35,192 nt of DNA from Hyphomicrobiaceae bacterium (GTDB taxonomy: Bacteria; Pseudomonadota; Alphaproteobacteria; Rhizobiales; Hyphomicrobiaceae), in the NCBI GenBank assembly GCA_024281145.1, contig JAMXLN010000153.1, positions 1 through 35,192 on the forward strand, read 5' to 3'. The notes beneath the pieces were generated by a model. That model saw only the letters and a program-made list of their open reading frames with translations, was not told where the DNA came from and did no database searches. Shown here in pieces: positions 8,170-15,858 of the stretch. Within the stretch, counting starts at the first letter, position 1. Each line of letters begins with the position of its first letter. The position numbers and the translations under genes were made by a program.

Positions 8170-10340
8170 GGTGTTCCTCCTTGGACACCTGACGGTGGCA
8201 AATGCGGCCCAGTCCGCCGCCGCTGCCTCACTGCCCAGCCGATGCCGCCGAACCCGACCAACAGTGGCACGAAGGCGATGTTGGCGAACTTCAACCAGCC
8301 GTCGAGGCGGTCGATATCCTCGCGCAGTGCGCGCTTAACCTCGCGCAGCTCCCGGCGGATTGCCAACATGTCGCCGCGGAACTTCTCGATCGCCTGGCGA
8401 TCGCTCTCGGTGACGATGACATTGCCGCCCTCCCCAGCGTTCTCGAGCTTGGTAAGTTGATCTTGCACCTCTTTGAGCTTGGCAGTGAGCGCCTGCTCCT
8501 TCTCGCGATAGCGCCGCTCGGAGTCCCGGCGCAGATCGTTGACGAGCTGGAAGGGGCGATCCTCGGCGCCGCGGCCGCGCAGCGCGATGAGGGCGTCGGA
8601 GCCCGACAGATTGTCGAGCGCATTGACGATGAAGGCCGCGTTGCTGGCGTTCGGGATCGCCACCTGCTGACCCAAAAAATCGCGCACGTCGACCCAGAAT
8701 TGGTCGGAGAGCAGGTCAGTGTCGGCGATGACGATGGCGTTGATCTGGCCGGAGGCCTTATGCGGCTTGGCAGCTGCCCCTTCCGGCTTCTCCTCCTTGG
8801 GCTTGCCGTCCTTGCTTGCGTCGGCTTTGGCCGCATCCGGCTTGCCGTCCTTGCCCGCGTCGGCTTTAGCCACATCCGGCTTGCCGTCCTTGCCCGCGTC
8901 GGCTTTGGCCGCATCCGGCTTGGCGCCTTCTTGCTTGGCCGCATCTGCTTTGGCTTTGTCGTCCCCCTCCGGCTTAGCTGGCTTGGGCACACCGTCGGGA
9001 TAAGCGCTATTGGCCGTGCCGGAGACCCGCGCGGCCAGCATCAGGGACTTGCCTTCCGGCTTGTAGCCGCGCAGCAAGGCGACGGGATCGGGCATGCCGG
9101 TGAACTTGTCGGCGGGGATCTGCATCGCCTGCGGGCTGGTGAGCAGGATCGGCGTCACTTGCGTCGTCGCCCCTTCGGCCTTCGACAAGAAGCCTGGCGA
9201 AGCCAAGTTGAGCCGCTCGACGCCGCCCGAGAGCACGTCTTTCTCGTCGATGCTGCGCCGGTCGAGGCCGAGCCAGCCCACGTATTCGGTCACCGTGGGG
9301 CGCGCTCCGCCGCCGAATTGGACGCGCCGTGCCGTGGCAATGTCGCCTGCGACCTTGCTCGGATCGAAATCGACGCCCCAGGCCTTGAGCAGCTTCACGA
9401 ACTCTGGGCTCACCCCACTCGGCGGCATGCCCATGGGTCCGGCGCGTCCGCCCATTTCAGCGACCGGATCGACGAGCGCCAAAACCTTGCCGCCGCCGAT
9501 GACGAACTGGTCGATGGCATAGGCGGCCTCGGGGGTGAGTTTGTCGGGCTGGGCCACCATCAGCACGTCGACATCGCCCGGTATCTCCTTCACGTCCTGG
9601 GAGAGCGTTTTGACGTCGAAGAAGTCGCGGATCTGTTCCATGATCATCTGTGGCGGCAGCTGCTGTCGACCTCCCCCGAGCATGGCCATCGGGTTCATGC
9701 CCCCATCCAGGGGCAGGCTGGTCATGAGGCCAACCACGCGCTTCTTCGGATTGGCCAACGTGTAGATGAGTTTGGTGAGGTCGTATTCGAGAAAGGCCTC
9801 GCGATCGGTTGTGAAGAAGGGGATGGTAGAATCGCTGTCGGTGGAATTGTTCCCCACCAACCCGAAGTAGCCGACCTCGCCCTCCTGGTTGAGCCGCACG
9901 CCGCGCAGCCCAGCCGCCACGGCCTTATCCTCCGAATCGGAGAACGGCTCGGGGTCGAAGACGGCCACGTCGAGCCCTCCACCGGCGATATCGGCATACT
10001 GCTGCAGCAGGGCGCGCACGCGCTCAAAGTAGCGGGCATAGACGGGGGCGGCCTCGCCGAGCCGCTTGGAAAAATAGAGTTTGAGGCTGATGGGCTCATC
10101 GATGGAGCGCAACATGCTGCGCGTGCCGCTGGAAATCGTGAACAGCCGTTGCTGGGTGAGGTCGGCCTTGGCGTTGCGCAACGCGCTGCTGGCGAACAAA
10201 TTGACGCTCAAGAGCAGGATGAAAGCGAGGCCGACGCTGGTCCAGGCCAGCGTGTGGCGAGGCAGCCGCGCGCAGCGTGCGACCAGCCAATCGGTGACCG
10301 GCCGGAACAGATGGCGTAGCCTGTCGAGGATACTCTGCAC
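8166..10340 (-). CDS. GldG-like ABC transporter auxiliary protein
   Basis: The 724-residue product matches the layout of GldG, the auxiliary subunit of the gliding-motility-type ABC transporter. It has an N-terminal membrane segment (about residues 28-54), then a large extracytoplasmic domain beginning with a segment on hydrolysing or sensing substrates (KLYFSKRLGEAAPVYARY). A central region, an acidic coiled region near 620-670 and a C-terminal membrane segment (about 685-708) followed by Arg-rich residues complete it. An inserted low-complexity linker around residues 450-530 consists of Lys/Asp/Ala/Gly repeats, including three near-identical 13-residue units. The family occurs well outside gliding bacteria, so gliding itself is not implied. 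It lies 15 bp downstream of the permease gene. Confidence 0.85.
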   Translation of the reverse strand: MQSILDRLRHLFRPVTDWLVARCARLPRHTLAWTSVGLAFILLLSVNLFASSALRNAKADLTQQRLFTISSGTRSMLRSIDEPISLKLYFSKRLGEAAPVYARYFERVRALLQQYADIAGGGLDVAVFDPEPFSDSEDKAVAAGLRGVRLNQEGEVGYFGLVGNNSTDSDSTIPFFTTDREAFLEYDLTKLIYTLANPKKRVVGLMTSLPLDGGMNPMAMLGGGRQQLPPQMIMEQIRDFFDVKTLSQDVKEIPGDVDVLMVAQPDKLTPEAAYAIDQFVIGGGKVLALVDPVAEMGGRAGPMGMPPSGVSPEFVKLLKAWGVDFDPSKVAGDIATARRVQFGGGARPTVTEYVGWLGLDRRSIDEKDVLSGGVERLNLASPGFLSKAEGATTQVTPILLTSPQAMQIPADKFTGMPDPVALLRGYKPEGKSLMLAARVSGTANSAYPDGVPKPAKPEGDDKAKADAAKQEGAKPDAAKADAGKDGKPDVAKADAGKDGKPDAAKADASKDGKPKEEKPEGAAAKPHKASGQINAIVIADTDLLSDQFWVDVRDFLGQQVAIPNASNAAFIVNALDNLSGSDALIALRGRGAEDRPFQLVNDLRRDSERRYREKEQALTAKLKEVQDQLTKLENAGEGGNVIVTESDRQAIEKFRGDMLAIRRELREVKRALREDIDRLDGWLKFANIAFVPLLVGFGGIGWAVRQRRRTGPHLPPSGVQGGTP
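8800..8916 (-). repeat. Three tandem 39-bp repeats inside the GldG-like gene
   Basis: Three consecutive 39-bp units (8800-8838, 8839-8877, 8878-8916) differ at only a few bases. Each encodes a 13-residue unit of the form DAAKADAGKDGKP. They lie in frame, so copy-number change would lengthen or shorten the linker by 13 residues without breaking the protein. Confidence 0.9.
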
Positions 10341-10355
10341 GGGAATTGTCCTCCC

Positions 10356-11102
10356 TCAGTCGGCTTTCTTCAGCTCGACGAAGATGCGATTGGCGAACAG
10401 GGCAAAGGCGATGAGCGAAAGGTAGAAGACGAGCGATGACACATCGAGCACACCCTTGGCGATGCGGTCGAAATGCGACAGGAAGCTCATCGACGATACG
10501 GCGCTGACGAGGAAGCCCGGCGCCCAGGCGCGCAACACGTTGAGCACCAGCTCAAGCCCGCTCATCACCAGCAGGAAGCAAAGAGTTGCCGCAACAATGA
10601 ATGCGATCACCTGGTTCTTGGTCAGCGCCGAGATGCACGAGCCCACCGCCAGGAACGCCCCCGCCATTAGGAAGCTGCCGACGTAGCCGGCGAGGATCAC
10701 GCCGTTATCGGGGCTGCCCAGCACATTGACCGTTATCCACATCGGCAGGGTCAACAGCAAAGCGACGCCGATGAACGCCCAGGCGGCCAGGAACTTACCC
10801 AGGATCGCCTCCCAGGGGGAGATGGGCAGCGTCATCAACAGTTCGATGGTGCCCGACTTGCGCTCCTCGGCCCACAGCCGCATGGCCACCGCCGGCACCA
10901 GCAGCAGGTAGAGCCAGGGGTGGTATTGGAAGAACGGCGCAAGGTCGGCTTGGCCGCGCTCGAAGAAGCCGCCGACGTAGAACGCGAAGGCTCCGGTCAA
11001 GGCAATGAAGATGATGAGGAACACGGTTGCCAGCGGCGTGGAGAAGTAGGCGACAAACTCGCGCCGGGCGATGATCGAGGTGTTGCGAACGAACTCATGC
11101 AT
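10356..11102 (-). CDS. ABC-2 type permease (GldF-like)
   Basis: The 248-residue product is an integral membrane protein with about six hydrophobic segments. They include one soon after the N-terminus (YFSTPLATVFLIIFIALTGA) and one at the very C-terminus. The pair LRLWAEERKSGTIELLMTLP-like segment (about residues 63-84) is characteristic of ABC-2 permeases of the GldF/NosY type. I took ATG 11102 (MHEFVRN) rather than the longer open frame. The longer frame runs back into the ATPase gene, while this start overlaps the ATPase stop by eight bases (11095-11102), as expected for coupled genes. It forms the membrane channel of the exporter with the upstream ATPase. The substrate is unknown. Confidence 0.9.
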   Translation of the reverse strand: MHEFVRNTSIIARREFVAYFSTPLATVFLIIFIALTGAFAFYVGGFFERGQADLAPFFQYHPWLYLLLVPAVAMRLWAEERKSGTIELLMTLPISPWEAILGKFLAAWAFIGVALLLTLPMWITVNVLGSPDNGVILAGYVGSFLMAGAFLAVGSCISALTKNQVIAFIVAATLCFLLVMSGLELVLNVLRAWAPGFLVSAVSSMSFLSHFDRIAKGVLDVSSLVFYLSLIAFALFANRIFVELKKAD

Positions 11103-12057
11103 GGCTGGTTCCCGCGTCCGAGGTAGTGATCTGGCGGAAGACCTCGTCGAGATTGCCGCGCTCCACATGTACCTCCTCGGCTTCGATCAAACGTGAACGA
11201 ATGAGCGCGGCGAGTTCGGAGGGGATAGGGGCGCCGGCGTGGGGCGAAGCGCGCAACCGCACCCGGCCGTTGGCCGTGCCGACTGTTTCGACCCTGGCGA
11301 TGGCGGCAAATTCGGTGAGGGCCTTGGTGACGGCTTCGGCCCGACCCGCAGGCACGTGCATGGCAATGGTGTTGTGGTAGGGCAACCGCCGCATCAAGTC
11401 TTCGGCGGTACCATCAGCCACAATGCGACCGCGATTGATGATGACAGCGCGCGAACATACGGCCTCCACCTCCTCGAGGATGTGCGTGGAGACAATGATG
11501 GCCTTATCGGCGGACATGTCGGCGATCAGCCGGCGCACCTGGTGCTTCTGGTTGGGATCGAGGCCGTCGGTGGGCTCGTCCATGATCAGCACCTGCGGGT
11601 CGTGTAAGATGGCTTGAGCGATGGCCACGCGGCGCTTGAAGCCCTTCGACAGCGTCTCGATTTTCTGCTCGAGCACCGAGGATAGTTGCGTCTTCTCGAC
11701 GGCCGCGGCGACCCGGCGCTTGGCCTCGTCGCGATCAAAACCGCGGATCTCCGCGATGAAAGTCAGGAAGCCGCGTGCGGTCATGTCACCATAGCAGGGC
11801 GCGCCTTCCGGCAGGTAGCCGAGCTGCCTCTTCGCACGCTTGGGTTCATCCGACACGTCGATGCCCGCGATCCGGGCGCTGCCGGCATCGGGCTCCAGGA
11901 AGCCCGTCAGCATCTTCATGGTTGTCGATTTGCCGGCACCATTGGGGCCAAGGAACCCCAACACCTCTCCGCGCTTCACCTCAAGCGAGATACCATCCAC
12001 GGCGAGGATCTCGCCGAAGCGCTTCTCGAGATCGGAAGCTTCGATCAGGACCGCCAT
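11095..12057 (-). CDS. ABC transporter ATP-binding protein (GldA/CcmA-like)
   Basis: The 320-residue product is an ATPase subunit of an ABC-2 exporter. It has Walker A GPNGAGKST at residues 37-45, and a signature loop LSKGFKRR near 136 in place of LSGGQ, as is common in this subfamily. Walker B VLIMDEPTDGLD lies near 156-167 and the switch histidine at His192 (STH). The last 100 residues form the accessory C-terminal domain seen in NatA/GldA-type subunits. ATG 12057 is preceded by GGAGGAG at seven bases; the in-frame ATG at 12072 lies before that ribosome site and is disfavoured. This is the first gene of the four-gene operon ATPase, permease, GldG-like and DUF4340. Confidence 0.94.
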   Translation of the reverse strand: MAVLIEASDLEKRFGEILAVDGISLEVKRGEVLGFLGPNGAGKSTTMKMLTGFLEPDAGSARIAGIDVSDEPKRAKRQLGYLPEGAPCYGDMTARGFLTFIAEIRGFDRDEAKRRVAAAVEKTQLSSVLEQKIETLSKGFKRRVAIAQAILHDPQVLIMDEPTDGLDPNQKHQVRRLIADMSADKAIIVSTHILEEVEAVCSRAVIINRGRIVADGTAEDLMRRLPYHNTIAMHVPAGRAEAVTKALTEFAAIARVETVGTANGRVRLRASPHAGAPIPSELAALIRSRLIEAEEVHVERGNLDEVFRQITTSDAGTSHA

Positions 12058-12605
12058 TGAGCGCTCCTCCATGCGTCTTCGTTTGCCGATGCGCCGTCAC
12101 GGGTCACGGAAAGGTGCTGATCGGCGCGCAATTGTGGCGTTTTGTTTGCGGTTGGATGCAACAGCAGGGCGCCCCCCGCGAGGGTACCTCCCTCGCCGTG
12201 CGCCTAATGCGGCGGCGGATTGGCACTGTCAAGAGGCGCGTGGCCCGTACCGCGCGCAGCGAATGTCGCAGCGCCCCGTTGCGCCGACGGCTTGTGCGAC
12301 CTTGAGGGCTCGAGTTTGGGGGCTTGAGCGGGGCCGGCGCTCCTGGCTCCGCGGGCCAGCAGCGCCTGGTAGTCGGCCGGCGCGTCACTGGGGCTCGCCT
12401 GCAGCATTTGGGCGCCATCTTCCCACTGGGCATCCCTGGGTAATCCCTACGCATCCCCTGGCGCACGGTCCCCCAGGCTACGGGCCGAAGCACCGGCACT
12501 CCACCCAACTTTGCAGAGCCTTACCCTCGAGGGAGGCCTTGCGCGCCAGTACTCGCAAGGGCGGCGCGCCAATTCGTCGCGAGTGCGCTCAAACCGCCGC
12601 AGCCT
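12058..12605. other. Intergenic stretch upstream of the ABC operon
   Basis: Nothing firm is coded in these 548 bases. A minus-strand reading of 67 codons (12407-12204) begins with MLQASPSDAPADYQALLARG but soon becomes Pro/Arg/Ala-rich, and no family is recognised. I regard it as weak. The stretch should contain the promoter of the ABC operon, for which one candidate is listed separately. Confidence 0.5.
12204..12232 (-). promoter_or_regulatory. Candidate promoter of the ABC operon
   Basis: On the minus strand an exact TTGACA (12232-12227) is followed after 17 bases by CATTAG (12209-12204), a half-matching -10 hexamer. It lies about 145 bp before the ATPase start. Spacing and the perfect -35 box are in favour; the weak -10 leaves it uncertain. 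Confidence 0.35.
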
Positions 12606-12914
12606 TCATGCGCCGTGCGGTTTGGCCGCGGCGAACTGGGCCTTCTGCTCGGCGCTCGCCTCCTTCTGGTGCTTGGCCTGCCATTCCTTGTAAGGCATGC
12701 CGTAAATGATCTCGCGTGCACCATCCTTGCTTAAATCCAGACCCTTAGCGTGGGCCGCTTCCTGATACCAATTGGCCAGGCAGTTGCGGCAGAAACCCGC
12801 CATGTTCATGAGGTCGATGTTCTGCACATCGCTGCGCGCGCGCAGATGTCCCACCAGCCGCCTGAAGGCGGCCGCCTCGAGCTCCGTCACCAGCGCATTG
12901 TCGATCTTTGTCAT
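12606..12914 (-). CDS. DUF1244 family protein
   Basis: The 102-residue protein matches DUF1244 over nearly its full length. It has the helix FRRLVGHLRARSDVQNIDLM, the cysteine pair in GFCRNCLANWY (Cys42 and Cys45) and the motif YGMPYKEWQAKHQ. The family is small, conserved in Proteobacteria and of unknown function; the two closely spaced cysteines suggest metal or redox chemistry, which is inference. The ATG at 12914 overlaps the stop of the N-formylglutamate amidohydrolase gene by four bases (ATGA, 12911-12914), so the two are translationally coupled. The C-terminal tail is Lys/Ala/Gln-rich and probably disordered. Confidence 0.88.
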   Translation of the reverse strand: MTKIDNALVTELEAAAFRRLVGHLRARSDVQNIDLMNMAGFCRNCLANWYQEAAHAKGLDLSKDGAREIIYGMPYKEWQAKHQKEASAEQKAQFAAAKPHGA

Positions 12915-13780
12915 GGCCCCACCTCCGTTGATGGCCGCGCGATGCGTGCGCCACTCGGTCTGGGTGTGATCCGGCGTCCATCAGCCGCCGGCGCATCCAC
13001 ACAGAATGTAGCTCTAACGATCGTGCCGACAAGGCGGGTGAGCCGCTGCGCCCAGGCCTCCTGGCCCGCCGCATCCCGGATCAGGTCCTGGCGGATCTCG
13101 ATCAGAGCATTGATGAGCCCCCGGCACGTGGCGTGTTGCCACAGGCAGTCACCCACGAGCTGACCCGAGTAGGGCTCATTGTCGCCAACGATGAGGTCCC
13201 CTTCTGCGTACAAGCCATCGAGCAGCGGCTTGGCGAGCCGCCGATCCCGATCCCACAGCACGCCCACGTGCCAAGGTCGCGGCTTCTCCTTCCAGCTCTC
13301 GGTGAAGGAATGGATCGACAGAAGCATCGGCGCCGTCCCGTCGGCGAGGCACCGGTCGATTATGCCATCGATCGCGCGATGGTAGGGTTCATAGTAGAGG
13401 CGCCGACGCCGCTCCCGTTCGTGATCATCGAGGCGCTTGTTCCCTGGGATCACGGCGCCGTCCGAAAGGCGCATAATGAGGGTGGGATCGTCCGCACCGC
13501 GGTTGGGATCGATGAGCAGCCGGGAGAAACGCGTCATGACAGCAGGCACGCCAAGGGCGGTGGCGAGGCGGCGCGTGACTTCCGCGGCCCCGATGTCGTA
13601 GGCGATGTGGCGTGCAAGCTGCTCAGGCGGGAGCCCCAAGCTGCCGTAGGCGGGTGGAAGAGCATTGCCGGCATGGTCGCAAAGCAGGATGAGGCGTGCA
13701 TCGGGGCGCCCCGCCAGGACGCGGTAGCTGTCGTGTTCCTCGGCGCGGATGGTTGGCGTGAGTGAAGTGTCGTGAGGCAT
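12911..13780 (-). CDS. N-formylglutamate amidohydrolase family protein
   Basis: The 289-residue product belongs to the N-formylglutamate amidohydrolase family. Characterised members hydrolyse N-formyl-L-glutamate to formate and glutamate, the last step of one histidine-degradation route. Seen here are the N-terminal metal-site segment LLCDHAGNALP (residues 32-42), HIAYDIGAAEV, SRLLIDPNR (86-94) and LLSIHSFT (153-160). No hut genes are nearby, so many-substrate or other amidase activity remains possible. The frame is open back to 14014. I took ATG 13780 (MPHDTSL) because the extension reads through a tandem repeat and has no family similarity. No strong Shine-Dalgarno precedes this start. It is coupled downstream to the DUF1244 gene. 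Confidence 0.88.
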   Translation of the reverse strand: MPHDTSLTPTIRAEEHDSYRVLAGRPDARLILLCDHAGNALPPAYGSLGLPPEQLARHIAYDIGAAEVTRRLATALGVPAVMTRFSRLLIDPNRGADDPTLIMRLSDGAVIPGNKRLDDHERERRRRLYYEPYHRAIDGIIDRCLADGTAPMLLSIHSFTESWKEKPRPWHVGVLWDRDRRLAKPLLDGLYAEGDLIVGDNEPYSGQLVGDCLWQHATCRGLINALIEIRQDLIRDAAGQEAWAQRLTRLVGTIVRATFCVDAPAADGRRITPRPSGARIARPSTEVGP

Positions 13781-13824
13781 GGTGTCGACTATAGTTCTCT
13801 CCCCTGCACGCCGCAAAGGGACGG

Positions 13825-13868
13825 CAACCCAGTTGTGCCTCTGGCACAACCCAGTTGTGCCTCTGGCA
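13825..13868. repeat. Tandem 22-bp direct repeat with internal dyad
   Basis: A 22-bp unit occurs twice without a gap (13825-13846 and 13847-13868). Within it GTTGTGCC (13832-13839) and GGCACAAC (13843-13850) form a perfect 8-bp inverted repeat around a 3-base centre; in the second copy only the inner half remains symmetrical. It lies 45-88 bp upstream of the amidohydrolase start on the minus strand and about 190 bp upstream of the plus-strand glycerate kinase start. This position suits an operator. Confidence 0.75.
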
Positions 13869-14060
13869 TCCCGGCGCAAAGAGCGCCCGTGGCACGCTGC
13901 CCGCACAAGATCCAAAGCCAGACCGGCGCCACATTTGCCCTCCAGCGAGGCCTCGCGGATCGGACGGCGCGGCCCTGAGGATGCTGTTGACGCTGATCGA
14001 CATGGCGACGACAAATGGTCGCCAGTTTAGGCCAAACCTCCGGGGAACACCTCTGGGGCC

Positions 14061-15395
14061 ATGACGAGCGGCACAAGCGAAGGACAAACGGCGGTGCGCG
14101 GGACGCTGCTGTCGCTCTACGAAGCGGCCGTTGCGGTCGCGCACCCCGATGTGTGCCTGCCCACGCATCTGCCGCCACCCCCGCCGGAGGGCCGCCTTTA
14201 TGTTGTAGGGGCAGGCAAGGCCGCAGCAGCCATGGCGGTTGCAGCGCAGACCCACTACCGCACGCTCGACGCCCTCGATCGCATCGGCGGTTTCGTGACC
14301 GCCCCACACGGCAGTACCGCGACGTTTGCAAGTTCGCCCCAGAGCGCCATCGAGATTGGCTCAGCGCGACATCCAACGCCGGACGCAGCCAGCCAGCAGG
14401 CGGCCGAGCGCGCGCTGGCGCTCGTGGCGAGGGCGACGGAGCGCGATCGGGTGCTTGTGCTCCTGTCCGGCGGTGCCTCTGCGCTCTGGGCGGCGCCGGC
14501 GGCTGGGCTCACGCTGGGTGACAAGACCGAGCTGTCGCGCGCGCTTCTCAAGTGCGGCGCCGACATCCACGAGATGAACACCGTGCGCCGCCACGTTTCG
14601 CGGATCAAAGGCGGACGCCTGGCGAGGGCCGCGCGGGCGCCACTGCTGACGCTCGCCATTTCCGACGTGCCGGGCGATGATCCCGCCACCATTGGCTCGG
14701 GCCCAACCGTCCCTGATGCCACGACCCTCGCCGATGCGCGTGCCATCCTGGAGCGTCGGCGGGCAAGCATGCAGGCGCTGGGTCTCACCGTGCCGCGCGG
14801 CATCGAGATGGCACTCACCGACCCAGCCAACGAGACCCCCAAACCCGGCGATCCGGCGTTCGCATCCAGCGAATACCGCATCATTGCCACGCCGGCGGCG
14901 GCGCTCGCTGCTGCTGGCGACGTGGCCAAGCAAGAGGGCTACGCAGTGGTGAACCTCGGTGATGCGCTCACCGGCGAGGCACGCGAGGTGGCGCGCGTCC
15001 ACGCGCGGCTTGCTCGCGAGGCCAAGGCTGCCGCACGGCGCGTTGCCATCATCAGCGGCGGCGAGCTCTCCGTTACCGTGCGCAACCGGTACGGGCGCGG
15101 CGGTCGCAACCAGGAGTACGCGCTGGCACTGGCACTCGCGCTCGACGGGCTGCCCGGTGTGAGCGCGCTGGCGGCCGATACAGATGGGATCGACGGCGGG
15201 ACCGGTCAGCTGACGGATCCCGCGGGGGCCATCATCGATGCAGGCACGCTTGCTGGCGCGCGCCGTCTGGACGCGCAGAAGTTCCTCGACGAAAACGATA
15301 CCACCAGCTACTTCGAGGCCGCCGGGGGACTGATCGTGCGCGGACCCACGCAAACCAACGTCAACGATTTCCGCGTCATTCTGGTCGACGCCTAA
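14061..15395 (+). CDS. gckA: Glycerate 2-kinase (GckA/TtuD, MOFRL family)
   Basis: The 444-residue product is of the GckA/TtuD type, which phosphorylates D-glycerate to 2-phosphoglycerate; older annotations call it hydroxypyruvate reductase. It has the N-terminal DUF4147 domain, with VVGAGKAAAAMA (about residues 50-62), LLSGGASALW (about 133-143) and ISDVPGDDPATIGSGPT (about 200-217). The C-terminal MOFRL domain includes GGELSVTVR, GGRNQEYALALA and DTDGIDG. Both domains are complete. It is followed after 12 bp by DUF1036 and then pyruvate kinase on the same strand. This fits a glycerate to pyruvate route through enolase, encoded elsewhere. In methylotrophs this enzyme serves the serine cycle, but no serine-cycle partner is visible here. 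Confidence 0.9.
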   Translation: MTSGTSEGQTAVRGTLLSLYEAAVAVAHPDVCLPTHLPPPPPEGRLYVVGAGKAAAAMAVAAQTHYRTLDALDRIGGFVTAPHGSTATFASSPQSAIEIGSARHPTPDAASQQAAERALALVARATERDRVLVLLSGGASALWAAPAAGLTLGDKTELSRALLKCGADIHEMNTVRRHVSRIKGGRLARAARAPLLTLAISDVPGDDPATIGSGPTVPDATTLADARAILERRRASMQALGLTVPRGIEMALTDPANETPKPGDPAFASSEYRIIATPAAALAAAGDVAKQEGYAVVNLGDALTGEAREVARVHARLAREAKAAARRVAIISGGELSVTVRNRYGRGGRNQEYALALALALDGLPGVSALAADTDGIDGGTGQLTDPAGAIIDAGTLAGARRLDAQKFLDENDTTSYFEAAGGLIVRGPTQTNVNDFRVILVDA

Positions 15396-15407
15396 TCGAG
15401 AAGCTCG

Positions 15408-15854
15408 ATGCCGCTCGTCTCTCGCCTTTCGAGCCCGCCGATGTTGACCGGTGCCGCCCTGATCCTCGGCAGCCTTGCGTTGGCGGCGCCGGCGCTCGCC
15501 GATCTCAAGCTCTGCAACACCACTTCAAGCCGCATCGGCGTCGCCATCGGCTACCAGGATCCCACCGGCTGGACCACGGAGGGCTGGTGGAACATCTCGG
15601 CGCAAACGTGTGAGACGCTCTACAAGGGAACGCTTTCCAGCCGTTTTTATTACATCCACGCCGTCGACTACGACCGCGGCGGAGAGTGGGCGGGCAAATC
15701 CTACATGTGCACCGGCGACAAGTCCTTCACGATCAGGGGGGTTCAGGAATGCGGCCGACGTGGCTATAAGAGCACCGGCTTCTTCGAGGTGGATACGCAG
15801 GAAGCCAAGGACTGGACGATACGCCTGACCGATCCCAACGAAAGGGGCCGCTAG
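15408..15854 (+). CDS. DUF1036 secreted protein
   Basis: The 148-residue protein begins with a signal peptide ending near residue 31 (APALA before DLKLCN). A DUF1036 domain follows, with features LCNTTSSRIGVAIGY, EGWWNISAQTCETLY and YYIHAVDYDRGGEW. Several cysteines could form disulfides in the periplasm. Function is unknown. The family is typical of Alphaproteobacteria and is often found directly before a pyruvate kinase gene, as here with a gap of four bases (15855-15858). ATG 15408 has GAGAAG just upstream; an internal ATG at 15441 would also leave a signal peptide, but lacks a comparable ribosome site. Confidence 0.9.
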   Translation: MPLVSRLSSPPMLTGAALILGSLALAAPALADLKLCNTTSSRIGVAIGYQDPTGWTTEGWWNISAQTCETLYKGTLSSRFYYIHAVDYDRGGEWAGKSYMCTGDKSFTIRGVQECGRRGYKSTGFFEVDTQEAKDWTIRLTDPNERGR

Positions 15855-15858
15855 CCAC

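Noticed and set aside
8202-10319. 705-codon plus-strand open frame opposite the GldG-like gene
   Set aside because: It mirrors the high-GC third positions of the real gene and shows no domain, ribosome site or signal.
12204-12407. 67-codon minus-strand reading upstream of the ABC operon
   Set aside because: It has no known family, no strong ribosome site and a Pro/Arg/Ala-rich composition expected by chance at this GC content.
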